This document shows positions 31,600-39,741 of a stretch of 64,000 nt of DNA, piece by piece. Source of the DNA: Dethiosulfovibrio faecalis (GTDB taxonomy: Bacteria; Synergistota; Synergistia; Synergistales; Dethiosulfovibrionaceae); contig NZ_JAKGUE010000002.1 in the NCBI RefSeq assembly GCF_021568795.1, forward strand, positions 1 through 64,000, read 5' to 3'. The translations under genes and the position numbers were made by a program. Within the stretch, counting starts at the first letter, position 1; each line of letters opens with the position of its first letter. Below the pieces are notes generated by a model that was not told the DNA's origin, made no database searches, and saw only the letters and a list, made by a program, of their open reading frames with translations.

Positions 31600-32487
31600 A
31601 TGAGTCTTCAGATATATTCCGCTATAGACGGATTTCTAGATCGTATGAACACATCAGGTCTATCAGAACATACGATTACAAATTACGGAGTCGATTTGGC
31701 GCAATTCGCCGAATTCCTGGAGACACAGGGAGTTTCGGATGTTTCCGACATAATCACCGAGGAGATCCGGGCCTTCATCAGATCCCTTTCCGGCTATGGC
31801 TTCGCTCCCGCTTCTGTGGGACGCAAACTGTCTGCCATAAAAAGCCTGATGAAGTACCTGCTTGAGGAGAGAGCCATAGAGAAGGACCCGTCCGGCAGGG
31901 TCAGAGGCCCCAGAAGGTCCGATCGACTTCCCAGGGCGATGTCGGTCGAGCAGGTCTCCAGGATGATCGACTGTGCCTACGATAACGACGAATATGGTTT
32001 GCGAAACGGCGCTCTGATAGAGCTGCTGTACGGGTGCGGCCTCAGGGTGGCTGAGGTTGTCTCGGTTCGTTGGGAAGACGTGGAGATAGAGGAACGGTGG
32101 CTTAAGGTCATGGGAAAGGGATCCAAGGAAAGAGCGGTTCCCTTTGGGTCCATGGCTCAGAGAGCACTTACGGGACTCAGGGCCCTGTCCATGCCGGGAG
32201 ACGAATACGTCTTTCCGGGCAAAAAAGGGGGATGTCTGACGGTCCGAACGGTACACAGAGTAGTCGTTGCCGCCGCCGCCAAGGCCGGAGTGGACGGGGT
32301 TACCCCCCACTCTCTCAGACACAGTTTCGCCACCCATTTGCTGGAGGGAGGAGCCTCCCTGAGGGTGGTACAGGAACTCCTGGGACATGAACATCTCACA
32401 ACTACACAGAGATACCTCAGGATAACCGCTCAGCATCTCAAGAAAAGCTATGAATCGGCCCATCCTAGGGCTGGAGGTGACGCTTAA
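31600..32487 (+). CDS. xerC: Tyrosine recombinase XerC/CodV type
   Basis: 295 residues. N-terminal SAM-like DNA-binding domain, then the catalytic domain: Arg in GLRVAEV, Lys in GKGSKERA, HSLRHSFATHLLEGG, His in LGHEHL and nucleophile Y272 in TTTQRYLRIT. Resolves chromosome dimers at dif with a partner recombinase. It is in the place of codV, first gene of the codV-hslV-hslU-codY set of Bacillus. GAGGAGA lies rather far (14 bases) from the ATG, and a TAAAAT lies just upstream, so the transcript may have almost no leader. Confidence 0.94.
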   Translation: MSLQIYSAIDGFLDRMNTSGLSEHTITNYGVDLAQFAEFLETQGVSDVSDIITEEIRAFIRSLSGYGFAPASVGRKLSAIKSLMKYLLEERAIEKDPSGRVRGPRRSDRLPRAMSVEQVSRMIDCAYDNDEYGLRNGALIELLYGCGLRVAEVVSVRWEDVEIEERWLKVMGKGSKERAVPFGSMAQRALTGLRALSMPGDEYVFPGKKGGCLTVRTVHRVVVAAAAKAGVDGVTPHSLRHSFATHLLEGGASLRVVQELLGHEHLTTTQRYLRITAQHLKKSYESAHPRAGGDA

Positions 32488-33015
32488 ATGTTCGAAGGAA
32501 CCACTATCCTCTGCGTCAGGCAGGGAGACAAGGTCGCCATGGCCGGAGACGGTCAGATGACCTTGGGAAACCAGATAATAAAATCCAACACGGTAAAGGT
32601 CCGCCGTCTTCATGGCGGAACTGTATTGGCCGGTTTCGCCGGGTCCACCGCCGACGCCATGACCTTGCTCGAACTTTTCGAGAAAAAACTCGAGGAACAC
32701 GGAGGAAATCTCATGAGAGCCGCCGTCGAGCTGGGAAAGCAGTGGCGTACGGATCGTATGCTGCGTCGTCTGGAGGCCATGATGTTGGTTGCCGACAGGT
32801 CTCACACCATCCTCCTGTCTGGAGCCGGCGACATCATAGAGCCGGAGCACGATGCGGCGGCCATTGGCTCCGGGTCGGCCTACGCTCTAGCCGCGGCCAG
32901 GGCATATATAGAATGCAGCGGCTGGGATGTCGATAAAATAGCCAGGAAATCTCTAGAGATAGCCTCAAGCATCTGCATTTATACCGATGACGTAATTTCC
33001 ATGGAGGTGCTGTAA
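32488..33015 (+). CDS. hslV: ATP-dependent protease peptidase subunit HslV (ClpQ)
   Basis: 175 residues; the ATG directly follows the xerC stop. Proteasome-beta-like N-terminal nucleophile hydrolase. The catalytic Thr is T5 (MFEG-TTILCVRQ), so a four-residue propeptide must be removed, unlike the usual MTTI start. GDGQMTLGN and the GSGSAYALAAARA block follow. Forms a hexamer pair that is gated by HslU. Confidence 0.95.
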   Translation: MFEGTTILCVRQGDKVAMAGDGQMTLGNQIIKSNTVKVRRLHGGTVLAGFAGSTADAMTLLELFEKKLEEHGGNLMRAAVELGKQWRTDRMLRRLEAMMLVADRSHTILLSGAGDIIEPEHDAAAIGSGSAYALAAARAYIECSGWDVDKIARKSLEIASSICIYTDDVISMEVL

Positions 33016-34439
33016 TGTTCGTAGAGGACGGATCCACCTTGGTGCCCTCCGCCATAGTCAGCTACCTGGACCGCTACATAGTCGGACAGGATAAAGCCAA
33101 AAGGGCGGTGGCCATCGCATTGAGGAACCGTTTCCGCAGGAGGATGCTCGATCCCGAACTGGCCAAGGAAGTCGCCCCTAAGAACATACTCATGGTAGGC
33201 CCTACCGGAGTAGGGAAGACGGAGATCGCCAGGCGGTTGGCCGAGCTGGTAAACGCGCCCTTCGTCAAGGTGGAGGCCACCAAATTCACCGAGGTTGGAT
33301 ATGTCGGACGGGACGTCGAGTCCATGGTCCGTGACCTGGTGGAGACGGCCATTCAGATGGTCAAGAAGAGAATGCTCGAGGACGTTCAGACTCCCGCCAT
33401 GGAAAGAGCCAGGGATAGGGTGGTCGATTTCCTGGTTCCCGGCAGGAAAAGCCGTTCCGGAGGCATGCCCACCTTCATGAGCGTCATCAAGGGGATGAGC
33501 GGAGAGGACGACTCCCAGGAAGAGGAGCAGGAGACGCCCGAGGAGGACAGGATGCGTCAGTCCACCCGTGCCAAGCTTCTGGACCTGCTTGCCCAGGGGA
33601 AACTGGACGACCGCGAGGTCGAGATAGAGATCCAGGAATCCCCCCAAATGGGAATTCCAATAATGGGCGGAGCCGGAATGGACGAAATGGGCATAAACCT
33701 CGGTGAGATGCTGGGTGGCCTGATGCCCAAGAAAAAAAAGCGAAAGACGATGAAGGTAAAAGATGCCCTCAGAGTCCTCCAGAACGAGGAAGCGGAGAAG
33801 CTCATAGATGTGGAGGCCGCGACCAGAATGGGGATGGAAAAAGCCCAGGAAGAGGGAATAATCTTCGTCGACGAGATAGATAAAATAGTCTCCAAGGGCA
33901 GCGGCGGAGGTGGCCACGACGTCAGCCGAGACGGAGTTCAGAGAGATTTGCTTCCGGTCGTCGAGGGATGTACGGTCCAGACGAAGCACGGCCAGGTGTC
34001 TACCGATCACGTCCTGTTCATAGCCGCCGGGGCCTTTCATCAGAGCAAACCGTCCGATTTGGTGCCGGAGCTTCAGGGCCGCTTCCCCATAAGGGTGGAG
34101 CTGGAGGCTCTGGACAAAACACAGCTGGCCAGGATACTTACCGAGCCCAAACATAGCCTCATAGAGCAATACGAAGCACTTCTGAAGACAGAGGGAGTAT
34201 CGCTCGTCTTCGAGGACGAGGGGGTCCGAGAGATCGCCTCCCTTGCCGAGAGGATGAATCTGGAGATGGAGAACATCGGAGCCAGAAGACTTCACACAAT
34301 GGTCGAACAGCTCCTGGAGGATATAAGTTTCGAGGCCCCCGAGCGCAAGGGGGAGACCTTCACCGTAGATGGATCTTTCGTAAAAGACCGTCTGGAACCA
34401 CTGGTGAAAGACAGCGACGTCAGACGTTACCTGCTTTAA
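33015..34439 (+). CDS. hslU: ATP-dependent protease ATPase subunit HslU (ClpY)
   Basis: 474 residues, ATG overlapping the hslV stop. AAA+ unfoldase: Walker A GPTGVGKTE with K68, pore motif GYVGRDVES, an acidic I-domain (about 125-260, EEEQETPEEDR), Walker B IIFVDEIDK, sensor FIAAGAFHQSKP, and a C-terminal tail ending DVRRYLL that inserts into HslV. Full length. Confidence 0.97.
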   Translation: MFVEDGSTLVPSAIVSYLDRYIVGQDKAKRAVAIALRNRFRRRMLDPELAKEVAPKNILMVGPTGVGKTEIARRLAELVNAPFVKVEATKFTEVGYVGRDVESMVRDLVETAIQMVKKRMLEDVQTPAMERARDRVVDFLVPGRKSRSGGMPTFMSVIKGMSGEDDSQEEEQETPEEDRMRQSTRAKLLDLLAQGKLDDREVEIEIQESPQMGIPIMGGAGMDEMGINLGEMLGGLMPKKKKRKTMKVKDALRVLQNEEAEKLIDVEAATRMGMEKAQEEGIIFVDEIDKIVSKGSGGGGHDVSRDGVQRDLLPVVEGCTVQTKHGQVSTDHVLFIAAGAFHQSKPSDLVPELQGRFPIRVELEALDKTQLARILTEPKHSLIEQYEALLKTEGVSLVFEDEGVREIASLAERMNLEMENIGARRLHTMVEQLLEDISFEAPERKGETFTVDGSFVKDRLEPLVKDSDVRRYLL

Positions 34440-34499
34440 GCTTTGTATGTTCGACGTAGCTCCGTTTTTGAACGGTAATAATTTAAGGAGGGTTTTTTG

Positions 34500-35321
34500 A
34501 TGGAAAAGGTAAATGACAACATAGTCTCCAACTCTGAGGAGATGCAGGATCTGCTTGAAAAGACCAGGTTGGTCGGAAGGGCTCTTCAGAGCCGCAGAGA
34601 GGGTACAAAGCCGGACTACAGCAAGTTGGCCAGGCTTTTAGGGGAGTTTTCCACGGCTAACGTCTACATCCTCAGTCGAGATGGGCAGATACTGGGCCAT
34701 TCCTGGGTAAGTGAGTACCACTCCGAGGCCATCGCGTCCTTCCTGGAGACCGGGTATATGCCGGAGAGTTTTATCGAGAGGCTTAATCAGCAGAGGGAAA
34801 GCCTCATGAGCAAATCCGACGCCTATATGTTCGACGATCCCGAGGAGAAGAGCTCCGAGCCGGAGAAAGACGCCCTTTTCGTTCCCATCTACGGTGCAGC
34901 CGAGAGACTGGGAACCTTGATGCTGGTCCGCTTCGCCGAGACCTTCAGGACAAAGGACTTTGTCTTGGCCGAATATCTCGCCACTTTGGTCGGCATAGAG
35001 ATCCTTCACGAGAGGACCAAGATAATCGAGGAGCGTGCCAGGGAGCGTCTGGTCGTACAGATGGCCATGAGGGCTCTCTCCTACTCCGAGGTAGAGTCTA
35101 TTAAGCACATAATCAAGGAACTCAATGCCTTCGAGGGCGTTGTCATCGCCAGCAAGGTGGCAGATAGAGTCGGAGTTACCAGAAGCGTTATAGTAAATGC
35201 TCTGCGAAAACTTGAAAGTGCCGGTATAATAGAGAGCAGGAGCCTCGGCATGAAAGGTACGTTCATCAAGATATTGAGCCCCCTCTTCATTGAGGAGCTG
35301 GGGATGGAAATCGGAGAGTAA
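34500..35321 (+). CDS. codY: GTP/branched-chain amino acid-responsive global regulator CodY
   Basis: 273 residues from ATG 34500 (AGGAGGG upstream). N-terminal GAF ligand domain, then a linker helix and a C-terminal winged HTH with the diagnostic ASKVADRVGVTRSVIVNALR and KLESAGIIESRSLGMKGTF. In Firmicutes CodY represses adaptation genes when branched-chain amino acids and GTP are high. Here it keeps its place between hslU and flgB, which suggests it may sense amino-acid supply in this fermenter. Confidence 0.97.
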   Translation: MEKVNDNIVSNSEEMQDLLEKTRLVGRALQSRREGTKPDYSKLARLLGEFSTANVYILSRDGQILGHSWVSEYHSEAIASFLETGYMPESFIERLNQQRESLMSKSDAYMFDDPEEKSSEPEKDALFVPIYGAAERLGTLMLVRFAETFRTKDFVLAEYLATLVGIEILHERTKIIEERARERLVVQMAMRALSYSEVESIKHIIKELNAFEGVVIASKVADRVGVTRSVIVNALRKLESAGIIESRSLGMKGTFIKILSPLFIEELGMEIGE

Positions 35322-35340
35322 AGCAAACGGAGGTGGCGCC

Positions 35341-35736
35341 GTGTTCGATTTAACCTGGAAGGTGATGGAAAAAGATCTTCAGGGGCTGGCTCATAGATTT
35401 CGTTCCGTAGGCCAAAACCTTGCCAATACCAACACTCCCGGCTACGCCAGGAGAGAGGTCTCCTTCGAGGATCAGCTGGACGATATCATCAACGGGCCTA
35501 AAAGGTTGCCCATGGCGACCACCGACCCGAAGCATATGAGCACTCACGCCAGATCGGTTGAGGAGGTTACTCCCAGAGAGGACCGAATTCCCGACCAGCT
35601 CTATCGTCTGGACAGAAACAACGTCGATCCCGAGATCGAGATGGCTAAGATGGCGGAGACTAAGATGGGTTACGATGCTATGACCCAACTGGTTTCCAAG
35701 AAGGTATCGGGTTACAAGACGGCCATGGGAGGATAG
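35341..35736 (+). CDS. flgB: Flagellar basal-body rod protein FlgB
   Basis: 131 residues from GTG 35341 (GGAGGTGGC upstream). Proximal rod subunit. N-terminal rod motif HRFRSVGQNLANTNTPGYARREVSF; C-terminal helix ETKMGYDAMTQLVSKKVSGYKTA. Nineteen bases after codY with no terminator, so it is probably read from the hslVU-codY transcript as in Bacillus. Confidence 0.95.
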   Translation: MFDLTWKVMEKDLQGLAHRFRSVGQNLANTNTPGYARREVSFEDQLDDIINGPKRLPMATTDPKHMSTHARSVEEVTPREDRIPDQLYRLDRNNVDPEIEMAKMAETKMGYDAMTQLVSKKVSGYKTAMGG

Positions 35737-35746
35737 GAGAGATAAA

Positions 35747-36169
35747 ATGAGAGTTTTCAAGTCGATAGACGTAGCGGCGAGCTCGCTTACCGCCCATAGA
35801 CTCTGGATGGATACCATCTCTCAGAACCTGGCCAACGTCAACTCTTCCAGAACGCCGGAAGGTGGCCCTTACGTCAGGAGAGTCCCGGTATTTCAGCAGA
35901 TACTGGACGAGATTGGAGAAGACGGCAAGGTCAAGGGCGGAGTAAAGGTGGTCGAGATTGCCAAGGACACCACCACCGCTCCCAGGCTGGTCTATCAGCC
36001 CGATCATCCCGATGCCGATCAGGAAGGCTATGTAGCTATGCCAAACGTCAGCGTGGTCAGGGAAATGGCGGATATGATGGTGGCCAGCAGGGCCTACGAG
36101 GCCAACCTGGCCGTCACCACCTCGGCCAAGAGTATGTGGTCCGGCGCTCTGGATATTCTCAAGGGATAA
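35747..36169 (+). CDS. flgC: Flagellar basal-body rod protein FlgC
   Basis: 140 residues. Rod subunit with N-terminal LTAHRLWMDTISQNLANVNSSRTPEGGPYVRR (split here from its flanking residues) and C-terminal PNVSVVREMADMMVASRAYEAN. Ten bases after flgB. A terminator follows, ending this unit before fliE, unlike in Bacillus. Confidence 0.96.
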   Translation: MRVFKSIDVAASSLTAHRLWMDTISQNLANVNSSRTPEGGPYVRRVPVFQQILDEIGEDGKVKGGVKVVEIAKDTTTAPRLVYQPDHPDADQEGYVAMPNVSVVREMADMMVASRAYEANLAVTTSAKSMWSGALDILKG

Positions 36170-36182
36170 CGATGGACTCTTC

Positions 36183-36208
36183 GAGGGGCCCCTTTAGGGG
36201 CCTCTTTT
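36183..36208 (+). terminator. Terminator after flgBC
   Basis: GAGGGGCCCC, loop TTTA, GGGGCCTC, TTTT, with a small bulge. Confidence 0.78.
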
Positions 36209-36284
36209 CTTCTCCTTGCCCCTTAGGAAAAGGTCCTGTAAAATCGATGCCTTGGAAATATCAAAAACACGGAGAGTGATATGT

Positions 36285-36920
36285 ATGATTCATCGAATAA
36301 GATCGGCCGTTTTACTGGCCCTTTGCGTCCTCCTGTATTCTTCGACTGCGGGATGGGCCACGTCTCATATGGAAAAGACCAAAATTCTGGACGAATACAT
36401 AAGAGATCAGTATCGTTCATCCCCTCAGTTCAAGACTCAGGAGGAAGAGGCGTCGTCGAAGGAAGGGCTTCGCAGAGCCATAGCGAAGGGCTTCAGACAC
36501 TATAACGGGGAGGTCTCTTGGGCGAACGCGTTAGAATACGCCGGTTACGTAATAGAGGCATGCGATAAATACGGGATAAACGACCCCACATTGATCGCCG
36601 GGATGATAGTCAAGGAATCCAGGGTCCGTCCCAGAGCCAGATCTCGCTACGCCTACGGGCTTATGCAGATATACTGGAAAGTTCATCGTAAATCTATAGC
36701 TCGAACCTTTCCTTGGATAAAGAACACCGAAAGCCTGATGTCTCCCAGGAACAACATATTGGTAGGGACCTGGATATTCTCCAACTATCTCAAGAGTGCG
36801 GGAGGCAACGTAGAGAAAGCCCTGCACAGATATCTCGGTGCCAGTAGCAGCAGATATGTCTCGAAGATAATGTCATATAGGGGGACCATGCGGCGGAACC
36901 TTACCGCGGTCTCAAAATAA
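36285..36920 (+). CDS. Lytic transglycosylase with signal peptide
   Basis: 211 residues from ATG 36285 (GGAGAGTGAT upstream). Signal peptide or membrane anchor at 1-25. SLT domain at about 88-200 with catalytic E111 in MIVKESRVRPRARSRYAYGL and LMQIYWKVH. Cuts peptidoglycan glycan strands from the periplasmic side. It follows flgC and could open the wall for the rod, but it has its own ribosome site and lies after a terminator, so independent expression is likely. Confidence 0.82.
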   Translation: MIHRIRSAVLLALCVLLYSSTAGWATSHMEKTKILDEYIRDQYRSSPQFKTQEEEASSKEGLRRAIAKGFRHYNGEVSWANALEYAGYVIEACDKYGINDPTLIAGMIVKESRVRPRARSRYAYGLMQIYWKVHRKSIARTFPWIKNTESLMSPRNNILVGTWIFSNYLKSAGGNVEKALHRYLGASSSRYVSKIMSYRGTMRRNLTAVSK

Positions 36921-36956
36921 AAAAAGCGATGATCACGCAATAAGGAGGAAATCGGG

Positions 36957-38831
36957 ATGAGTACCGTAAAAGAGACCCACAGTTTTGAGACCGAAGCCAA
37001 GCAGATACTGGACATGATGATCTACTCGGTTTACTCGAACAAGGACATTTTTTTGCGAGAGCTCATCTCCAACGCATCGGATGCGCTGGACAAGCTTCAC
37101 CTGGAATCCCTGACGGACCACGGCCTTAGCGAATGTGCCAAGGATCCCTTCATCCGCATAGTCAGGGATGAGCAGGATCGCAACCTGTCCGTTTCGGATA
37201 ACGGAATAGGGATGGACAAAGACGAGATCGTGTCCTACATAGGCACCATAGCCAAGTCCGGAACGAAGGAATTTCTGGACAGGCTGAAGGAAAAAAGGGA
37301 AGGCGACGCTGCCGAGATGCTCATAGGCCAGTTCGGAGTTGGATTTTACTCCGCATTCATGGTGGCCGACAGGGTAACTCTCCTAACCCGTAAGGCCGGA
37401 TCGGAAAAGGCCTGGCGCTGGGAGTCCTCCGGGGACGGAACCTACACGCTAGAGGAGGCGGAACGCCCCATTCCTGGGACCACGGTCACCCTTCATCTAA
37501 AAGAATCCGATCCGGACAACGGGATGAAGGATTACACCTCCGAATGGGTTATCCGTGAGATAGTTCGAACCTACTCGGATTTCGTCTCATATCCCATAAA
37601 AATGCAGGTCGAGAAACCCAAGGACGATAACGGCAAGGTCCTGGAGGACGAGACTTTAAACTCCATGAAAGCCCTTTGGATGCGCCAGGAGGACGAGGTC
37701 ACCGACGAAGAATACCGACAGTTTTACCGTCACGTCGCCCACGACTGGCAGGATCCTCTGGCGAGGGTAGTCTTCTCCACCGAGGGTGTAAACGAGATGC
37801 ACGGTATCCTCTTCATCCCTCCTAAGGCCCCTTACGACATGTTTATGAGGGAAGGTCGAAAAGGGATCGGCCTCTATGTCAAGAGGGTCTTCATCATGGA
37901 CGATTGCGATGAAATCCTGCCGGGATACCTTCGTTTCGTAAAGGGAGTCGTCGACTCGGAGGATCTCTCTCTCAACATCTCCAGGGAGATTCTCCAGCAA
38001 GACCGGCAGGTCAGGCTGATCCGTAAAAGCGTGGCGAGGAAGACCCTTCAGACCCTGAAAAAGATGCTTAAAGAAGACAGAGATAAGTACCTTAAGTTCT
38101 GGGGCGAGTTCGGGGTGGTCCTCAAAGAAGGGCTCATCCAGGGCGAAGGAGAGGAGGAGACGGTAAAGAAAATCTGTCTCTTCTCGTCCACCGCATCGGA
38201 AAAACTCACGACGTTGGACGAATATGTGGACCGTATGCCACAGGGGCAGGACGTCATCCACTACATAACAGGCCCATCCGTCGAGGTCCTAAGGAAATCT
38301 CCTCATCTTGAATCTCTTCTGGAGAGAGGAGAGGAGGTGCTTCTTCTGGCCGATCCGGCAGACGAGATGTGGGTTCAGGGAGCCTCGTTCCGGGAAAAGG
38401 AGCTTCGCTCCGTGGCTAGGGCTTCGGATGACGGAGCAAACGACGAAACCAGGGAAGACCTGGGAGGGTTGATCGACTTCATCAAAGATAGCCTAAAAGA
38501 GGAGATAAAAGACGTCAGGGTATCCTCTAGGCTCACGTCCTCTCCTGCCTGCCTCGTCGGTGACGAGGACGACATGACCCCTCAGATGGAGAGGATTATG
38601 AAGGCCATGGGACAGGATGTGCCGGAGGTCAAGAGGGTGCTTGAGATCAACCCGGATCATCGCGTTCTTAAGAGCATGGTCTCCATGTTGGAGAAGGGGG
38701 ACGAGGAGTCGCTTAGACCGTTCTGCTCCGTTCTCTACGGGCAGGCCGTCCTGGCGGAAGGGGGAACCCTCAAGGATCCCGCCGAATTCGGCCGTCAGTT
38801 GAGCGTTGTCATGGAGAAAGCCCTGAACTAA
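36957..38831 (+). CDS. htpG: Chaperone HtpG (Hsp90)
   Basis: 624 residues, AAGGAGGAAAT upstream. N-terminal GHKL ATPase domain: LRELISNASDALDKL, DNGIGM, QFGVGFYSAFMVAD. Middle domain with the catalytic-Arg region (LSLNISREILQQDRQV) and a C-terminal dimerisation domain. ATP-driven folding helper. Its place in the middle of flagellar genes is unusual. Confidence 0.97.
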   Translation: MSTVKETHSFETEAKQILDMMIYSVYSNKDIFLRELISNASDALDKLHLESLTDHGLSECAKDPFIRIVRDEQDRNLSVSDNGIGMDKDEIVSYIGTIAKSGTKEFLDRLKEKREGDAAEMLIGQFGVGFYSAFMVADRVTLLTRKAGSEKAWRWESSGDGTYTLEEAERPIPGTTVTLHLKESDPDNGMKDYTSEWVIREIVRTYSDFVSYPIKMQVEKPKDDNGKVLEDETLNSMKALWMRQEDEVTDEEYRQFYRHVAHDWQDPLARVVFSTEGVNEMHGILFIPPKAPYDMFMREGRKGIGLYVKRVFIMDDCDEILPGYLRFVKGVVDSEDLSLNISREILQQDRQVRLIRKSVARKTLQTLKKMLKEDRDKYLKFWGEFGVVLKEGLIQGEGEEETVKKICLFSSTASEKLTTLDEYVDRMPQGQDVIHYITGPSVEVLRKSPHLESLLERGEEVLLLADPADEMWVQGASFREKELRSVARASDDGANDETREDLGGLIDFIKDSLKEEIKDVRVSSRLTSSPACLVGDEDDMTPQMERIMKAMGQDVPEVKRVLEINPDHRVLKSMVSMLEKGDEESLRPFCSVLYGQAVLAEGGTLKDPAEFGRQLSVVMEKALN

Positions 38832-38944
38832 CCGGGGTTCCCATTTGCCCGCGATACCCCTTGTGTGATATCTTGGTCTCAAGAAGAGGACGCCGAAGGG
38901 CGAAAATATAAGCTAGTCATGACGAAATTCGAGGAGGAAAAGGG

Positions 38945-39250
38945 ATGGAAAGATTAGTCAACGACATATACCTTTCGGGGGTTCTCCACTTTGTAAAGGG
39001 GGACACCAGAGGAGAGAACCGTTTGGGTTCTTACTTCGAGTTCTCCCTGAAGAGGGAATACCGTGACATGGACGGAAGCGACAGAGTCGACTATCTCAGG
39101 ATGAGGGCTTTCGATCCTGAGATAATTCGTTGGCTGGAAGCTCAGGAGGAGAATACCCCCATATGGGTTGCTGGAGAGCTTAGGTCTTCTTTGGGAAGCG
39201 GTCGAATCTACGTTTTGGTTAAAAAAGTCCAAGTTCTCAATCAGCTTTGA
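38945..39250 (+). CDS. Small OB-fold protein resembling single-stranded DNA-binding protein
   Basis: 101 residues with GGAGGAAAAGGG upstream. The pattern is SSB-like: NDIYLSGVLHFVKGD, YFEFSLKREYRD, DYLRMRAFDPEIIRWLEA, TPIWVAGELRSS, IYVLVKKVQVLNQL. This corresponds to beta strands of an OB fold, but there is no acidic SSB tail. It may be a PriB-like or SSB-related protein. A terminator follows. The similarity is by pattern only. Confidence 0.6.
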   Translation: MERLVNDIYLSGVLHFVKGDTRGENRLGSYFEFSLKREYRDMDGSDRVDYLRMRAFDPEIIRWLEAQEENTPIWVAGELRSSLGSGRIYVLVKKVQVLNQL

Positions 39251-39269
39251 TATTCCTTTTGTGCTTTGT

Positions 39270-39294
39270 AGCCGCCTTATTGGCGGCTTTTTTT
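39270..39294 (+). terminator. Terminator before fliE
   Basis: GCCGCC, loop TTATT, GGCGGC, seven T. It separates the OB-fold gene from the fli operon, which therefore needs its own promoter in 39295-39423. CTGAAG, 17 bases, TAAAAT (39353-39381) is a weak candidate. Confidence 0.9.
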
Positions 39295-39423
39295 ATCTCT
39301 ATCTATGAGGCGAAAGACCCATTATACTTGAGATAGTAAGGGACTGAACTCCCTGAAGCGTACCTAATCTCATGGTAAAATAAGCCAGTTGGATTTTTTC
39401 AGATTTGAGGAGGAGTGTGAATC

Positions 39424-39732
39424 GTGGACGGCATTCGCATAGATTTTTACAGGATGCATGGCAGCAGCGATGTAGGTGACGTCTTCAAAAGCCGAGAAGC
39501 CGTCGCTCCGGCACGTTCCTTCGAGGATTCGCTGAAGGAAGCGGTTGTCGGAGTGAACGAACTTCAGATGGACTCGAGTGCCATGGTCCAGAAGTTGTCT
39601 CTGGGCGACGTTGACGACGTATCGGAGGTTACTCTCTCGGTGGAGAAGGCATCTCTCGCCTTTCAGCTGTTGGTTAGGGTCAGGGACAAACTGGTCGATG
39701 CCTATCAGCAACTGAGCAGAATGGCAGTATGA
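39424..39732 (+). CDS. fliE: Flagellar hook-basal body protein FliE
   Basis: 102 residues from GTG 39424 (GAGGAGGAG upstream). Joins the MS ring to the rod. Family features: SFEDSLKEAVVGVNELQMDSS and SVEKASLAFQLLVRVRDKLVD at the C-terminus. First gene of the main operon. Confidence 0.94.
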   Translation: MDGIRIDFYRMHGSSDVGDVFKSREAVAPARSFEDSLKEAVVGVNELQMDSSAMVQKLSLGDVDDVSEVTLSVEKASLAFQLLVRVRDKLVDAYQQLSRMAV

Positions 39733-39741
39733 TAGTTTGAT

